Made by a program: the position numbers and the translations under genes | Notes under the pieces: model-generated | What the model was told of the DNA's origin: nothing | Seen by the model: the letters and a program-made list of their open reading frames with translations, nothing else | Database searches by the model: none | In this document: in pieces, positions 40,367 to 47,530 of the stretch | Layout: every line of letters begins with the position of its first letter | How positions within the stretch are numbered: position 1 is the first letter of the stretch | Source: Bordetella genomosp. 9 | GTDB taxonomy: Bacteria > Pseudomonadota > Gammaproteobacteria > Burkholderiales > Burkholderiaceae_B | Reading direction: 5' to 3' | Assembly (NCBI RefSeq): GCF_002261425.1 | Contig: NZ_NEVJ01000003.1 | Span: 2,728,001 to 2,792,000, forward strand | Length of the DNA: 64,000 nt

Positions 40367-40734
40367 CCACCGTCCCCGTCATCGCTCAACGCAGCCGCGC
40401 TCTCCTGATTCAAGCGATGGAGCGCCGCTGGCCAGGTTGTGGGGCCCATACCAAGCACAACCAGAACACCAAGCGCGACGACGTAGTTTGGAGCCATCTC
40501 CTAGCGTCTCCGGTGCAAGCGGACATCCGCTCGTATGTCGCTGGTTGGGAAGCTGGAATAGATGCGGTCACGCGATTTGTCGCTGATGCCGTGCCATTCA
40601 AAGACGCCCCGGCCTCAACGGACAGAAAACGTCCCTCTGACGACCGAGCTCCCGTCTCATCCCGACAGCGCCAGGAGGTCGCAAGAGCCAAGCTTGAATC
40701 ATTGTTCGCCGGCGGTGAGGCTGCTGAATTATGA
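40363..40734 (+). CDS. Hypothetical early phage protein
   Basis: 123 aa (LLIQAMERRWPGCGAHTKHNQNTKRDDVVWSHLL, SYVAGWEAGIDAVTRFVADA) with a charged, probably disordered C-terminal third. Last of seven overlapping genes in this cluster; overlaps the winged-helix gene by 4 nt. Unrecognised. Confidence 0.6.
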   Translation: MTTVPVIAQRSRALLIQAMERRWPGCGAHTKHNQNTKRDDVVWSHLLASPVQADIRSYVAGWEAGIDAVTRFVADAVPFKDAPASTDRKRPSDDRAPVSSRQRQEVARAKLESLFAGGEAAEL

Positions 40735-40749
40735 ACATGCGCTATGATT

Positions 40750-40839
40750 TGGCTGTCACCGGACCAACGGTGAACGGGCGTGGAAACCCGGAATTACGAG
40801 GCGCACAGTGGCCGCGCCGGATTTTGTCGCGGCCTTTTT
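40750..40839 (+). ncRNA. C4-antisense-RNA-like phage small RNA (candidate)
   Basis: Three hairpins in a row suggest a structured RNA: CACCG/CGGTG (40757-40772), CGGG/CCCG with loop CGTGGAAA (40775-40790), and GGCCGCG/CGCGGCC (40810-40834) followed by TTTTT. The GGGCGTGGAAACCC element and the terminal hairpin resemble C4 antisense RNAs, which regulate immunity in P1/P7/P4-type phages and lie near ash/icd-like frames. The overlapping 86-codon plus-strand frame from 40731 is like the short Arg/Pro-rich icd/ash peptides. Assignment is by memory of the motif and untested. Confidence 0.45.
40810..40839 (+). terminator. Intrinsic terminator between the early cluster and excisionase
   Basis: A 7-bp stem (GGCCGCG/CGCGGCC) with an 11-nt loop is followed by five T. 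It ends the early operon and the candidate small RNA, so excisionase and integrase expression would need read-through or their own promoter in 40840-40975. Confidence 0.82.
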
Positions 40840-40975
40840 GTGCCCATCGCCTTTGCGCGTCTACGGCGGCGCCGGGCGGGGCCAGCTTCGGCTGGGCCGG
40901 TTTCTCGTATCCGGTTTTCCACCCCCGTTCGTGCGCCGCCACCCTCCTTTATCCGACATCGCGGAGAGGCGTCAC

Positions 40976-41254
40976 ATGGTCCGATTCGTGACGATCTCCA
41001 AGGCTGCCGAGCTCACCGGCTATTCCGAGGACGCTATCCGTACCAAGATCCGCGATGGGATCTGGCGGGATGGCGAGGAATGGCGGAAAGCCCCTGACGG
41101 CCGCATCGTGATCAACATGGACGGGTACGACAAATGGGTAGAGATGGGAGGGGCGTTAAAGCCGCCTCGGAAAGCAGCATCGAGATCACGTTCCAATACC
41201 AGGGGCAACGCTGCCGGGAGCGCATCCCCCTCAAGCCCACCCCCGCTAACCTGA
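40976..41254 (+). CDS. Excisionase-like protein
   Basis: 92 aa. The N-terminus FVTISKAAELTGYSEDAIRTKIRDGIWRDGEEW is a MerR-like winged helix of the phage excisionase type, followed by APDGRIVINMDGYDKWVE. The C-terminal tail is Ser/Arg/Pro-rich and disordered. It overlaps the integrase gene by 121 nt in another frame, an arrangement seen in related phages. It would direct the integrase to excision. Confidence 0.8.
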   Translation: MVRFVTISKAAELTGYSEDAIRTKIRDGIWRDGEEWRKAPDGRIVINMDGYDKWVEMGGALKPPRKAASRSRSNTRGNAAGSASPSSPPPLT

Positions 41255-42315
41255 AGCGCGCAGAGCAGCACCGCGCGGCGATCCTGGAAGCGATCATCCG
41301 CGGTGCCTTCGACTATGCCGCCACGTTCCCGAACAGCCCGAACGCGCGTAAATTCGCCGCGCTGCCAGGCCAGGTCGAGACGGTCGAAGACTACCTTGAA
41401 GGCTGGCTGAAGCGTAAACAGAAGCACCTGAAAAAATCGACCTGGGACGGGTATCGCAAGGTGGTCGACAACCTGCTGATCCCACAATTCGGGCGCACGA
41501 TGCTGGCCAGCTGGAAGCGCAAGGATTTCCGCGCATGGTTCGACGGCATGGAAGTCACAAACAAGCGCTTTGCCAACATCCTGAGCGTTGCGCGCGCCGC
41601 GCTCACCGATGCGGTGCAGGACGAGTTGATCGACACCAACCCGCTGTACGGCTGGAGCTACGCGCGGCCGGATGCGCCCAAGGCCGACGACGATATCGAT
41701 CCGTTCTCGCAGGATGAACAGCGGGCCATCCTGCGCGTCTGCGAACCCATGATGGCCAACCAGGTGCAATTCGCCTTCTGGACCGGCCTGCGCACCAGCG
41801 AGTTGATCGCCCTAGACTGGAATGACGTCGACCTGCAGCGTGGCGTGATTCTCGTCCGTAAGGCCATGACGACCGCCGGCAAGGGCGAAGCGGAAGACAC
41901 GAAGACGCGCGCCGGCCGGCGGGAAGTGAAATTGCTCGGCCCATCTCTGGCAGCCCTGGAGGCGCAGCGCGCGCACACGCAGCTGGCAGGCGATCCGATA
42001 TTCATCCACCCACGGGCGCGCGAGCGCTGGACCGGCGATCAGCAGATCCGGGACGAATGGCTGCGGCTACTGAAGGTGGCCAAGGTCCGCTACCGGCGCC
42101 CTTACCAGACGCGCCACACCTATGCCAGCATGATGCTATCGGCGGGCGAGCACCCGATGTGGGTTGCGAAGCAGATGGGGCACGGGGACTGGACGATGAT
42201 CGCCCGCATTTATGGTCGTTGGATGCCGTCGGCAGATGTCGAGGCGGGCAGCAAGGCGGAGGCGAAGTTCAGCCCAATTGCGCCTGAGAACAAGGATGTT
42301 CGCAAGACGGGCTGA
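41134..42315 (+). CDS. Tyrosine integrase with Arm (DUF3596) domain
   Basis: 393 aa. Residues 1-65 are the arm-binding domain (SSIEITFQYQGQRCRERIPLKPTPANLKRAEQ). Residues about 80-180 are the SAM-like core-binding domain. The catalytic domain carries Arg220 (TGLRTSELIALDW), Arg327 (PYQTRHTYAS; the first His of HxxR is Tyr), His350 (GHGDW) and Tyr360 (RIYGRW). It lies 1.6 kb from the tRNA-Ser att site, which is its probable target. It overlaps the excisionase gene. Confidence 0.94.
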   Translation: MGRDGRGVKAASESSIEITFQYQGQRCRERIPLKPTPANLKRAEQHRAAILEAIIRGAFDYAATFPNSPNARKFAALPGQVETVEDYLEGWLKRKQKHLKKSTWDGYRKVVDNLLIPQFGRTMLASWKRKDFRAWFDGMEVTNKRFANILSVARAALTDAVQDELIDTNPLYGWSYARPDAPKADDDIDPFSQDEQRAILRVCEPMMANQVQFAFWTGLRTSELIALDWNDVDLQRGVILVRKAMTTAGKGEAEDTKTRAGRREVKLLGPSLAALEAQRAHTQLAGDPIFIHPRARERWTGDQQIRDEWLRLLKVAKVRYRRPYQTRHTYASMMLSAGEHPMWVAKQMGHGDWTMIARIYGRWMPSADVEAGSKAEAKFSPIAPENKDVRKTG

Positions 42316-42343
42316 TTGCCACCAACGAGCAAGTCTCTGAATG

Positions 42344-42370
42344 AAAAAGCCGCCCGGAGGCGACTTTATT
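42344..42370. terminator. Bidirectional terminator between integrase and toxin gene
   Basis: AAAGCCGCC pairs with GGCGACTTT (one mismatch) around CGGA. It is flanked by an A-run on one side and T-rich TTTATTTAT on the other, so it can stop both the plus-strand integrase and minus-strand toxin messages that converge here. Confidence 0.75.
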
Positions 42371-42780
42371 TATCCAGACACGATCTTCCGTATTTCTCTG
42401 TTGATAAGGCGAGAAAGATCAACGCCTCTGACCGCCCGCGACAAAAGCTCTTCCGAAAATGGGACATGCGGCACCCAAGTCCCCGCGTCCACCATTTGCG
42501 TAGCATGTCTCACAGGCTCGACTCGAGCATAGCGATATGCCATATAGCTCGTGTGCCCAGCGAATGTATGCTCGTCCTTTTGCACAATGCATGCAGGATC
42601 ATGATGGATACCTTCATGCAAGGTGGTCATACCAACTAGCACGAGCTGATCCAACGTCCCATAGCTTGGAATTCCGCCGGGGCCCCAGATTATTACGTGA
42701 AGATGCGATTGGCCGGTATTGGGACCGGATGGGATCAACAGGGTATCGCCTATCTTGGGCGTCCACCCGCTCGTGGCCAT
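42370..42780 (-). CDS. Candidate toxin partnered with a Panacea antitoxin
   Basis: 136 aa. The N-terminal half is beta-rich (IGDTLLIPSG, HLHVIIWGP, DQLVLVGMTTLHE), then DPACIVQKDEHTFAGHTSYMAYRYARVEPV, then a helical C-terminus (LLSRAVRGVDLSRLINREIRKI). The strand pattern recalls PemK/MazF-like or related small barrel toxins, but no active site is certain. Its ATG overlaps the stop of the Panacea gene (TAATG), so toxin translation depends on antitoxin translation. The function is inferred mainly from this pairing. Confidence 0.55.
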   Translation of the reverse strand: MATSGWTPKIGDTLLIPSGPNTGQSHLHVIIWGPGGIPSYGTLDQLVLVGMTTLHEGIHHDPACIVQKDEHTFAGHTSYMAYRYARVEPVRHATQMVDAGTWVPHVPFSEELLSRAVRGVDLSRLINREIRKIVSG

Positions 42781-43370
42781 TACGCAAATGCCTTGCTGAT
42801 TTCGTGTTGTTGGTGCAAGTGAGCCAGCATGTGATTAATTTGCTGGTCCGAATAGCCTAGCGCACGGAATAACCGGTCATAGGTGATAGGCTTGCTAGAT
42901 CCGTGCGGGTCTTCCCACTCTGGCAGCTCATCGTGAGTGTACTTCACGAGTGCCCACCGATCCCAGGAACCGAAGCGGTCCCAGACGGCGGAGAGTACTT
43001 CCAAATCACTATCACTGAGCGCAAGCAGATCATCTTCCGGCGACTTTAGTGCAGAGGGGTCACGGAGAGACACCTTATGCTCCGCCCGGTCAGAAATCCA
43101 AGAGTCCCAGCCGCCTGGCTCAGAACGCATCGCACCATTCATATGGTTATAGATGCGAGATAGCACCGGCCCGTGCTCCATTGAGACAAGCCGGTCGCCA
43201 GTCAATGGTTCGCCATATCGCTCGAAGGATAGCCTCTCTGCCAAATAGATCAGCTTCAGCAGCTTAATGAGGTGCATCGATCCGCCTGCTCTAAAGAGCA
43301 AATACGAGGCAGCTTGCGCAGCGCGACGTTCGTCGAACATTTCAAGCATCCGGTAGTTTGGCGGGGTCAT
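42780..43370 (-). CDS. Panacea (SocA/DUF4065) domain antitoxin
   Basis: 196 aa. The Panacea fold is clear: AAQAASYLLFRAGGSMHLIKLLKLIYLAERLSFERYGEPLTGDRLVSMEHGPVLSRIYN, then LSDSDLEVLSAVWDRFGSWDRWALVKYTHDELPEWEDP. Panacea proteins neutralise many different toxins and sit in two-gene operons on prophages. The start at 43370 gives MTPPNYRMLEMFDERR; the frame is open to 43418. The candidate toxin follows with a one-base overlap. Location beside attR fits a phage-maintenance or abortive-infection role. Confidence 0.88.
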   Translation of the reverse strand: MTPPNYRMLEMFDERRAAQAASYLLFRAGGSMHLIKLLKLIYLAERLSFERYGEPLTGDRLVSMEHGPVLSRIYNHMNGAMRSEPGGWDSWISDRAEHKVSLRDPSALKSPEDDLLALSDSDLEVLSAVWDRFGSWDRWALVKYTHDELPEWEDPHGSSKPITYDRLFRALGYSDQQINHMLAHLHQQHEISKAFA

Positions 43371-43610
43371 TCGAAAAAATCGGGCGGCAACGCCTGTGAC
43401 AGACGGGTCGTCTACCACAAAAATACGTTGTTGTCCGCAATGTCAATAAGCGCTTGAACTATAGCTCATTGACTAAATTTGAGCACTTAAAATTTAGCTA
43501 AAGGTAACTTCTGGGACCGCAGCTCGCTAAAAATGAGACAACCTGCCAATGAATACGTTCCTGACCAGGAAAAGTCACCGTGCCCAACTTCTCGGCGAAT
43601 CTGGTAGGCC
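43371..43610. other. Non-coding stretch upstream of the toxin-antitoxin pair
   Basis: These 240 bases hold no convincing gene. They are AT-richer than the phage genes (for example around 43440-43510) and should contain the promoter of the Panacea operon, but I could not assign boxes. Confidence 0.4.
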
Positions 43611-43826
43611 TCAGCGGTTCTCCACCATCACCTTAACAGCCCTGTCAAGCTCTTCCCTCAGCAACGCCCGTAAGTCACCCGAGTCGCCGGCAGCCAGCGA
43701 CGCCTGTAGCCGAGCGACAACCTCGGCCTTGGCAGACCGCCCGTTCTGGGCCACCGTCGATTGATTTTTGGCTGCGGATGCTGGGAGACTGGCTACTACA
43801 GCACTGCCCGGTCGTCCGGACCTCAA
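43611..43826 (-). CDS. Arc-like ribbon-helix-helix small protein
   Basis: 71 aa from a TTG start. AVVASLPASAAKNQSTVAQNGRSAKAEVVARLQASL matches the strand-helix-helix of Arc-family repressors (compare the common NGRS-x-NAEIVARLE motif). The C-terminal helix LRALLREELDRAVKVMVENR would extend it. The start is weak and the first strand is poorly conserved, so the gene could be slightly degraded. It is the outermost gene of the element, just inside attR. Confidence 0.5.
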   Translation of the reverse strand: MRSGRPGSAVVASLPASAAKNQSTVAQNGRSAKAEVVARLQASLAAGDSGDLRALLREELDRAVKVMVENR

Positions 43827-43900
43827 CGGGCAGAGTTGTCATTTCGTTGTCATTCCGGTGCCAAAACAGCCCCAAAACACCCCAAATTAATGACAGCCAG

Positions 43901-43916
43901 AAAGACTTAAGTCTTT
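43901..43916. repeat. 16-bp perfect palindrome near attR
   Basis: AAAGACTTAAGTCTTT is a perfect palindrome, followed by GATTTTATT, 18 bp inside the attR core. It may be a terminator for plus-strand reads into the tRNA or a binding site used in recombination. Just upstream CCAAAACA occurs twice, 11 bp apart (43861 and 43872). Confidence 0.55.
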
Positions 43917-43933
43917 GATTTTATTGTGATTTA

Positions 43934-43962
43934 TTGGCGGACAGAGGGGGATTCGAACCCCC
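43934..43962. repeat. Right attachment site overlapping the intact tRNA-Ser
   Basis: Identical over 29 bp to 3695-3723. It covers the CCA end, acceptor 3' strand and T-arm of the tRNA gene, so integration leaves the tRNA intact on this side. Confidence 0.92.
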
Positions 43963-44025
43963 GATACGCTTTTGACGTATACACGCTTTCCAGGCGTGCG
44001 CCTTCAACCGCTCGGCCACCTGTCC
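43935..44025 (-). tRNA. tRNA-Ser (anticodon GGA)
   Basis: 91 nt including an encoded CCA. The acceptor stem GGACAGG/CCTCTGTCC end, the anticodon stem CACGC/GCGTG with loop CTGGAAA (anticodon GGA, reading UCC/UCU), a long variable arm typical of serine tRNAs (TATACGTCAAAAGCGTATC region), and the T-loop TTCGAAT are all present. It is the integration target of the prophage. Confidence 0.95.
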
Positions 44026-44194
44026 TGATCCGGTACTGCTTCGGGGCGCTGCGACAGCACGGGCACCCCTGATCTTGGTTGCCGTTTCGCAGAACTTCGG
44101 AAAACGGCAATCCGCGATTCTAGCAGACTCCCGGGCCGGCTGTCTTGCGGGCCGGGCGGCCCACGGCTGTAACCGAGGGCAGTCCCCGCCCCCT

Positions 44195-44788
44195 TCAGGG
44201 ACGCGCAAACGCCACCGTCTCGCTGGATTCCACCTTGCAGAACCGCGCGATGCTGCCCATGGAGTTGGCATGCTCCTGCGCGCTATGCGCCGCGCAAAGA
44301 TCCTCCAGCACGATCATTTCATAGTCCCGATCATGCCCATCGCGTACCGTGGCCTGCACGACCGCCTGCGTCGACACCCCCGAGCAATAGATGCGCTGGA
44401 TGTTCTGCGCGCGGAGCTGCACTTCCAGCGTGGTCGAATAGAACGGACTGACGCGATGCTTCACGACCTGCACGTCGCCGACCCGCTGTTCCAGGTCGGG
44501 GTGGATCTCCGTCCCCCAGCCACCCAGCTTGAACAACCCAAGCTGCGGCGCCGCCGAGAACACCTGCGAGCCTTCCGGGCATTCCGGATAGCCTTCGGAA
44601 AAGCCGACCCGCACGAAACCCACGGCGATGCCGGCAGAGCGCGCCTTGGCGATGGCCTTGGCCGTCTTGGCGACGAGTTGCCGCCCCTGCACCTGCTCCG
44701 CCAACGGTCCCTTGCCATTCGGGCCATCCGCGTGGACCAGGTCGTTCTGCATGTCCAGAACCAGATAGATGGAAGTCGGCTGTCGCAT
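44195..44788 (-). CDS. Cysteine hydrolase (isochorismatase-like family)
   Basis: 197 aa. The catalytic triad is visible: Asp12 in LVLDMQND, Lys110 in VVKHRVSPF and Cys135 in YCSGVST, with the family's cis-peptide segment SGVSTQ. These enzymes hydrolyse amides such as N-carbamoyl compounds, nicotinamide or related small molecules through a Cys nucleophile. It lies 116 nt downstream of the M14-like peptidase gene on the same strand and is the likely last gene of the transporter operon, so it may process an imported amide. Substrate unknown. Confidence 0.9.
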   Translation of the reverse strand: MRQPTSIYLVLDMQNDLVHADGPNGKGPLAEQVQGRQLVAKTAKAIAKARSAGIAVGFVRVGFSEGYPECPEGSQVFSAAPQLGLFKLGGWGTEIHPDLEQRVGDVQVVKHRVSPFYSTTLEVQLRAQNIQRIYCSGVSTQAVVQATVRDGHDRDYEMIVLEDLCAAHSAQEHANSMGSIARFCKVESSETVAFARP

Positions 44789-44904
44789 GGCGCTGTCCTC
44801 AATTCAACGTAAACAAGCATCGACAGGATGCGGAAGGCCGGGTTCCTCTCACACACAAACACAGGCGTGAAATCAAAACGCAGGAAACAGAAACCAAGCG
44901 CCCG

Positions 44905-46659
44905 TCACGCGTCGGCGTCCGTCATCGCCAGATACGCTTCCACGCCCGCCAGCACCGTCTCGGTCTGCACGGCATGCGCGAAACGGAACGCATCGCCATA
45001 CACCGTCTCGTCCGGGAATTCGGATATCAGTACCAGGGGCACATCCTCGCCCACCCCTTCGGTGCGTTGCACCGGAATCCCATGCATCACATCGACATTG
45101 CGTTGCAGCGCATGCGTTTCGAACATGCGGAGCTGGCGCGCGTTGTATTCGACCAGTCCCGGCACGCGTTCCGCCAGACGAGCCGTGACGTGGGAGAGCA
45201 GCGTATTCGCCTCGTCCAGCCAGCCGGGATGATGCCGCATGACCAGGAAAAAGCCCTTGGGCACCGTCCACAGCTCGAAGCTGCGCGGGAGATAGCCGGA
45301 CAGGGGACGCGTCCACTCATGCGCGGGATAGCCGTGCAGATTGATATGCAACTCGGCCCCGCTGATCTCGTAAGCCTTGCGGCGCGCCTCACGCTCATAC
45401 CAGGGCGCGCGCTCGCGATACGCCAGGTCATCGCCCAGCGCGGAATAGCGCGCCGCGTGCGACATATGGCGCGGGTTGTGCTGGCAGAGTTCGCGATGCA
45501 GCGCATAGCCATCGGGGTTTTCCGACGCGAACAGGACGAAATGCGCCCCCGGCTGGTCTTTCAGCACCCGCGCCGCGCGCAAGGCGCCGACCACGCCCGA
45601 CGTCTCGTTGGCATGCTGGCCGCCCGAGATCACCACCGGCTTGTTCGCACCCTTGACGTAGGTACACAGCACCGGTCTGCCCTGCCGGGTGCGCGCCGCG
45701 TAGGGCTCCCCGCCGATCAGCGCCATCTCGTAGGCGATGCGCCCGAACGACAGCGCGCCATCCACCTGGTCCAGCGGCGCACCCGTGCCATCCGGCGTCG
45801 TCGCGGCCACCGCCGGGAACGGCTTCAGCTCGACCCGCACGCGGGCCGGTCCATCCACGCGCCGGACGTCCGGCACGATCTGGCCGGGCTGCAGGCCGCG
45901 ATTGCCGAGCGGACGTCGGGAATGGCGCTGGAAGATCTCCAGCAGGCCGAAATACAGGTCTTCGTGCAGCGCCTCGACCGTGCTGATCACTTCGTCGTGA
46001 TAATGCAGGTCGCACTCGATGGCCGGGATGTCGACCCGGATGTCCAGGCGTTCGAAGTACGGCTCCTTGTCGCCCCACGGATGTACGCGCACCGCCCCGA
46101 CGATCTCGTCGAACACCTGCGCGAACTCCGTCGTCCGCGCCTCGTCGATCTCCACGCCGTCCGCCCGTCCCTCGACGCGCACCCAGCCGGTCGGCGACAG
46201 GTTCACCACGCCGGCGTGGTCCTCGGCGACGCGATTCGGCGCGAATACGCGCGCGGTTTCCGTGCGGCCATCGACATAGGTCAGCGTCACCTCATAGTGC
46301 AGGTCCGCATCGCCGGCCACGAATTCCAGGTCCGCATCGCCCAGCATGCCAGCCAGGGGATAAGCTTCCAGCGTGAAACGGCGCTGCACCGCCTCTTGCC
46401 GCACGGGGTAGCGCACCACCACGGCTTCCAGGCCATCGCGGTCCACTTCCTCCAGGAAGAAATGCACCAGCGGCTTGTAGGCGCTGCGAAACACCGCCGT
46501 CACGCCCGCGGCCGCCAGGCGGCGCTCCGCCGCGCGCCGGGCGGTTTCGTCTTCGAACAGCCAGGCCTGCACGCGCGCGCCGCGGTATTCCTCCGCCGAA
46601 AACTCGCGCACCCAGTCGTCCAGCGTGCGGTCGATCACCCTGTCCAGCAACACAGTCAT
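44905..46659 (-). CDS. M14 family zinc carboxypeptidase-like protein
   Basis: 584 aa. The catalytic domain is in the C-terminal half: GGQHANETSG supplies the HxxE zinc ligands, NLHGYPAHEW the third ligand region, and ISEFPDETV the likely catalytic Glu. The N-terminal 280 residues are a beta-rich extension not seen in classical carboxypeptidases. No signal peptide, so it is cytosolic. It starts 3 nt after the permease gene and forms one operon with a peptide-type ABC transporter, suggesting that it degrades an imported peptide or amide. Confidence 0.85.
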   Translation of the reverse strand: MTVLLDRVIDRTLDDWVREFSAEEYRGARVQAWLFEDETARRAAERRLAAAGVTAVFRSAYKPLVHFFLEEVDRDGLEAVVVRYPVRQEAVQRRFTLEAYPLAGMLGDADLEFVAGDADLHYEVTLTYVDGRTETARVFAPNRVAEDHAGVVNLSPTGWVRVEGRADGVEIDEARTTEFAQVFDEIVGAVRVHPWGDKEPYFERLDIRVDIPAIECDLHYHDEVISTVEALHEDLYFGLLEIFQRHSRRPLGNRGLQPGQIVPDVRRVDGPARVRVELKPFPAVAATTPDGTGAPLDQVDGALSFGRIAYEMALIGGEPYAARTRQGRPVLCTYVKGANKPVVISGGQHANETSGVVGALRAARVLKDQPGAHFVLFASENPDGYALHRELCQHNPRHMSHAARYSALGDDLAYRERAPWYEREARRKAYEISGAELHINLHGYPAHEWTRPLSGYLPRSFELWTVPKGFFLVMRHHPGWLDEANTLLSHVTARLAERVPGLVEYNARQLRMFETHALQRNVDVMHGIPVQRTEGVGEDVPLVLISEFPDETVYGDAFRFAHAVQTETVLAGVEAYLAMTDADA

Positions 46660-46662
46660 GGC

Positions 46663-47526
46663 TTATACCTTTCCAGTCGGATCCAGGCGATCCCGCAGCC
46701 AATCGCCCAGCAGGTTCAGTCCCAGCACGGTCAGCATGATCGCCAGGCCGGGAAACACACTGACCCACCACGCGGTCTGCAGATACGTGCGCCCATCGGC
46801 CAGCATCCCGCCCCAGCTGGGGATCGTCGGGTCCACACCCAGGCCCAGGAAGGTCAGGCTGCTTTCCAGCAGGATGTTGGTGGCGACGTTCAGCGCCATC
46901 AGTATGATCAGGGGGCCCAGCAGGTTCGGCACGATGTGATGCCGCATCATGGCCACGTCGCGCACGCCGAAAGCCCGCGCGGCCTGCACGAACTCCCGCT
47001 CCCGCAAGGCGAGCACCTGCCCGCGCACCAGGCGCGCGTACTGCACCCACTGCGAGATCACCATGAAGAAAATCACGTTGAAGAGCCCGCCACCCAGGAT
47101 GGAGATAAAGGTGATCGCCACCAGGATGAAGGGCAGCGCCAGCTGCACGTCGGCGAAGCGCATCACGATCACGTCCCAGAACCCGCGGTAATAGCCGGCG
47201 ATCAGGCCCATGACGGTGCCGAGCAGCGCGCCGAAGATCACCGAGACGAAGCCGGCGGTCAGGGAGATCTGCCCGCCCACCACCACGCGCGCCAGCACAT
47301 CCCGGCCCAGCGGATCGGTGCCCAGCACGTGCGCCAGGCTCTGGAACGGCGGCGTCAGGCGCGCGGCCAGGTCCATGGCCTCGCCGCCGTCGGGAAACAG
47401 CCAGCCGGACAGCAGCACCGCCAGCACCACCGCCGCGGTCAGCACCACGCCCATCACGAATTCCAGCGAGCGGAAGCGGTTGCGCGAGCGGCGCTTGCCC
47501 GCGCCTTCGGTCAGCGTCGTTTGCAT
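46663..47526 (-). CDS. ABC transporter permease, DppC/OppC type
   Basis: 287 aa. Six membrane segments, the DppC-specific extracytoplasmic loop (HVLGTDPLGRDVLARVVVGGQISL), and the EAA coupling motif (EREFVQAARAFGVRDVAMMRHHIVPNLLG) that contacts the ATPase. It pairs with the DppB-like permease 4 nt upstream to form the channel for peptides or other small solutes in the inner membrane. Confidence 0.94.
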   Translation of the reverse strand: MQTTLTEGAGKRRSRNRFRSLEFVMGVVLTAAVVLAVLLSGWLFPDGGEAMDLAARLTPPFQSLAHVLGTDPLGRDVLARVVVGGQISLTAGFVSVIFGALLGTVMGLIAGYYRGFWDVIVMRFADVQLALPFILVAITFISILGGGLFNVIFFMVISQWVQYARLVRGQVLALREREFVQAARAFGVRDVAMMRHHIVPNLLGPLIILMALNVATNILLESSLTFLGLGVDPTIPSWGGMLADGRTYLQTAWWVSVFPGLAIMLTVLGLNLLGDWLRDRLDPTGKV

Positions 47527-47530
47527 AGGT

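Larger units (their letters stand above)
3695..43962. mobile_element. Integrated podovirus-like prophage with cargo, in tRNA-Ser(GGA)
   Basis: The element spans about 40.2 kb between identical 29-bp tRNA-Ser repeats. Within it are a tyrosine integrase near the tRNA end, CI/Cro-like regulators, replication genes, and a late operon with terminase, portal, SU10-like capsid, neck, fibres, ejection proteins, holin, endolysin and spanins. No tape-measure, sheath or baseplate genes are seen, which indicates a short-tailed phage. The 3.7-11.0 kb end carries non-structural cargo. Apart from one frameshifted virion gene the gene set looks complete, so it may be inducible. Confidence 0.92.
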
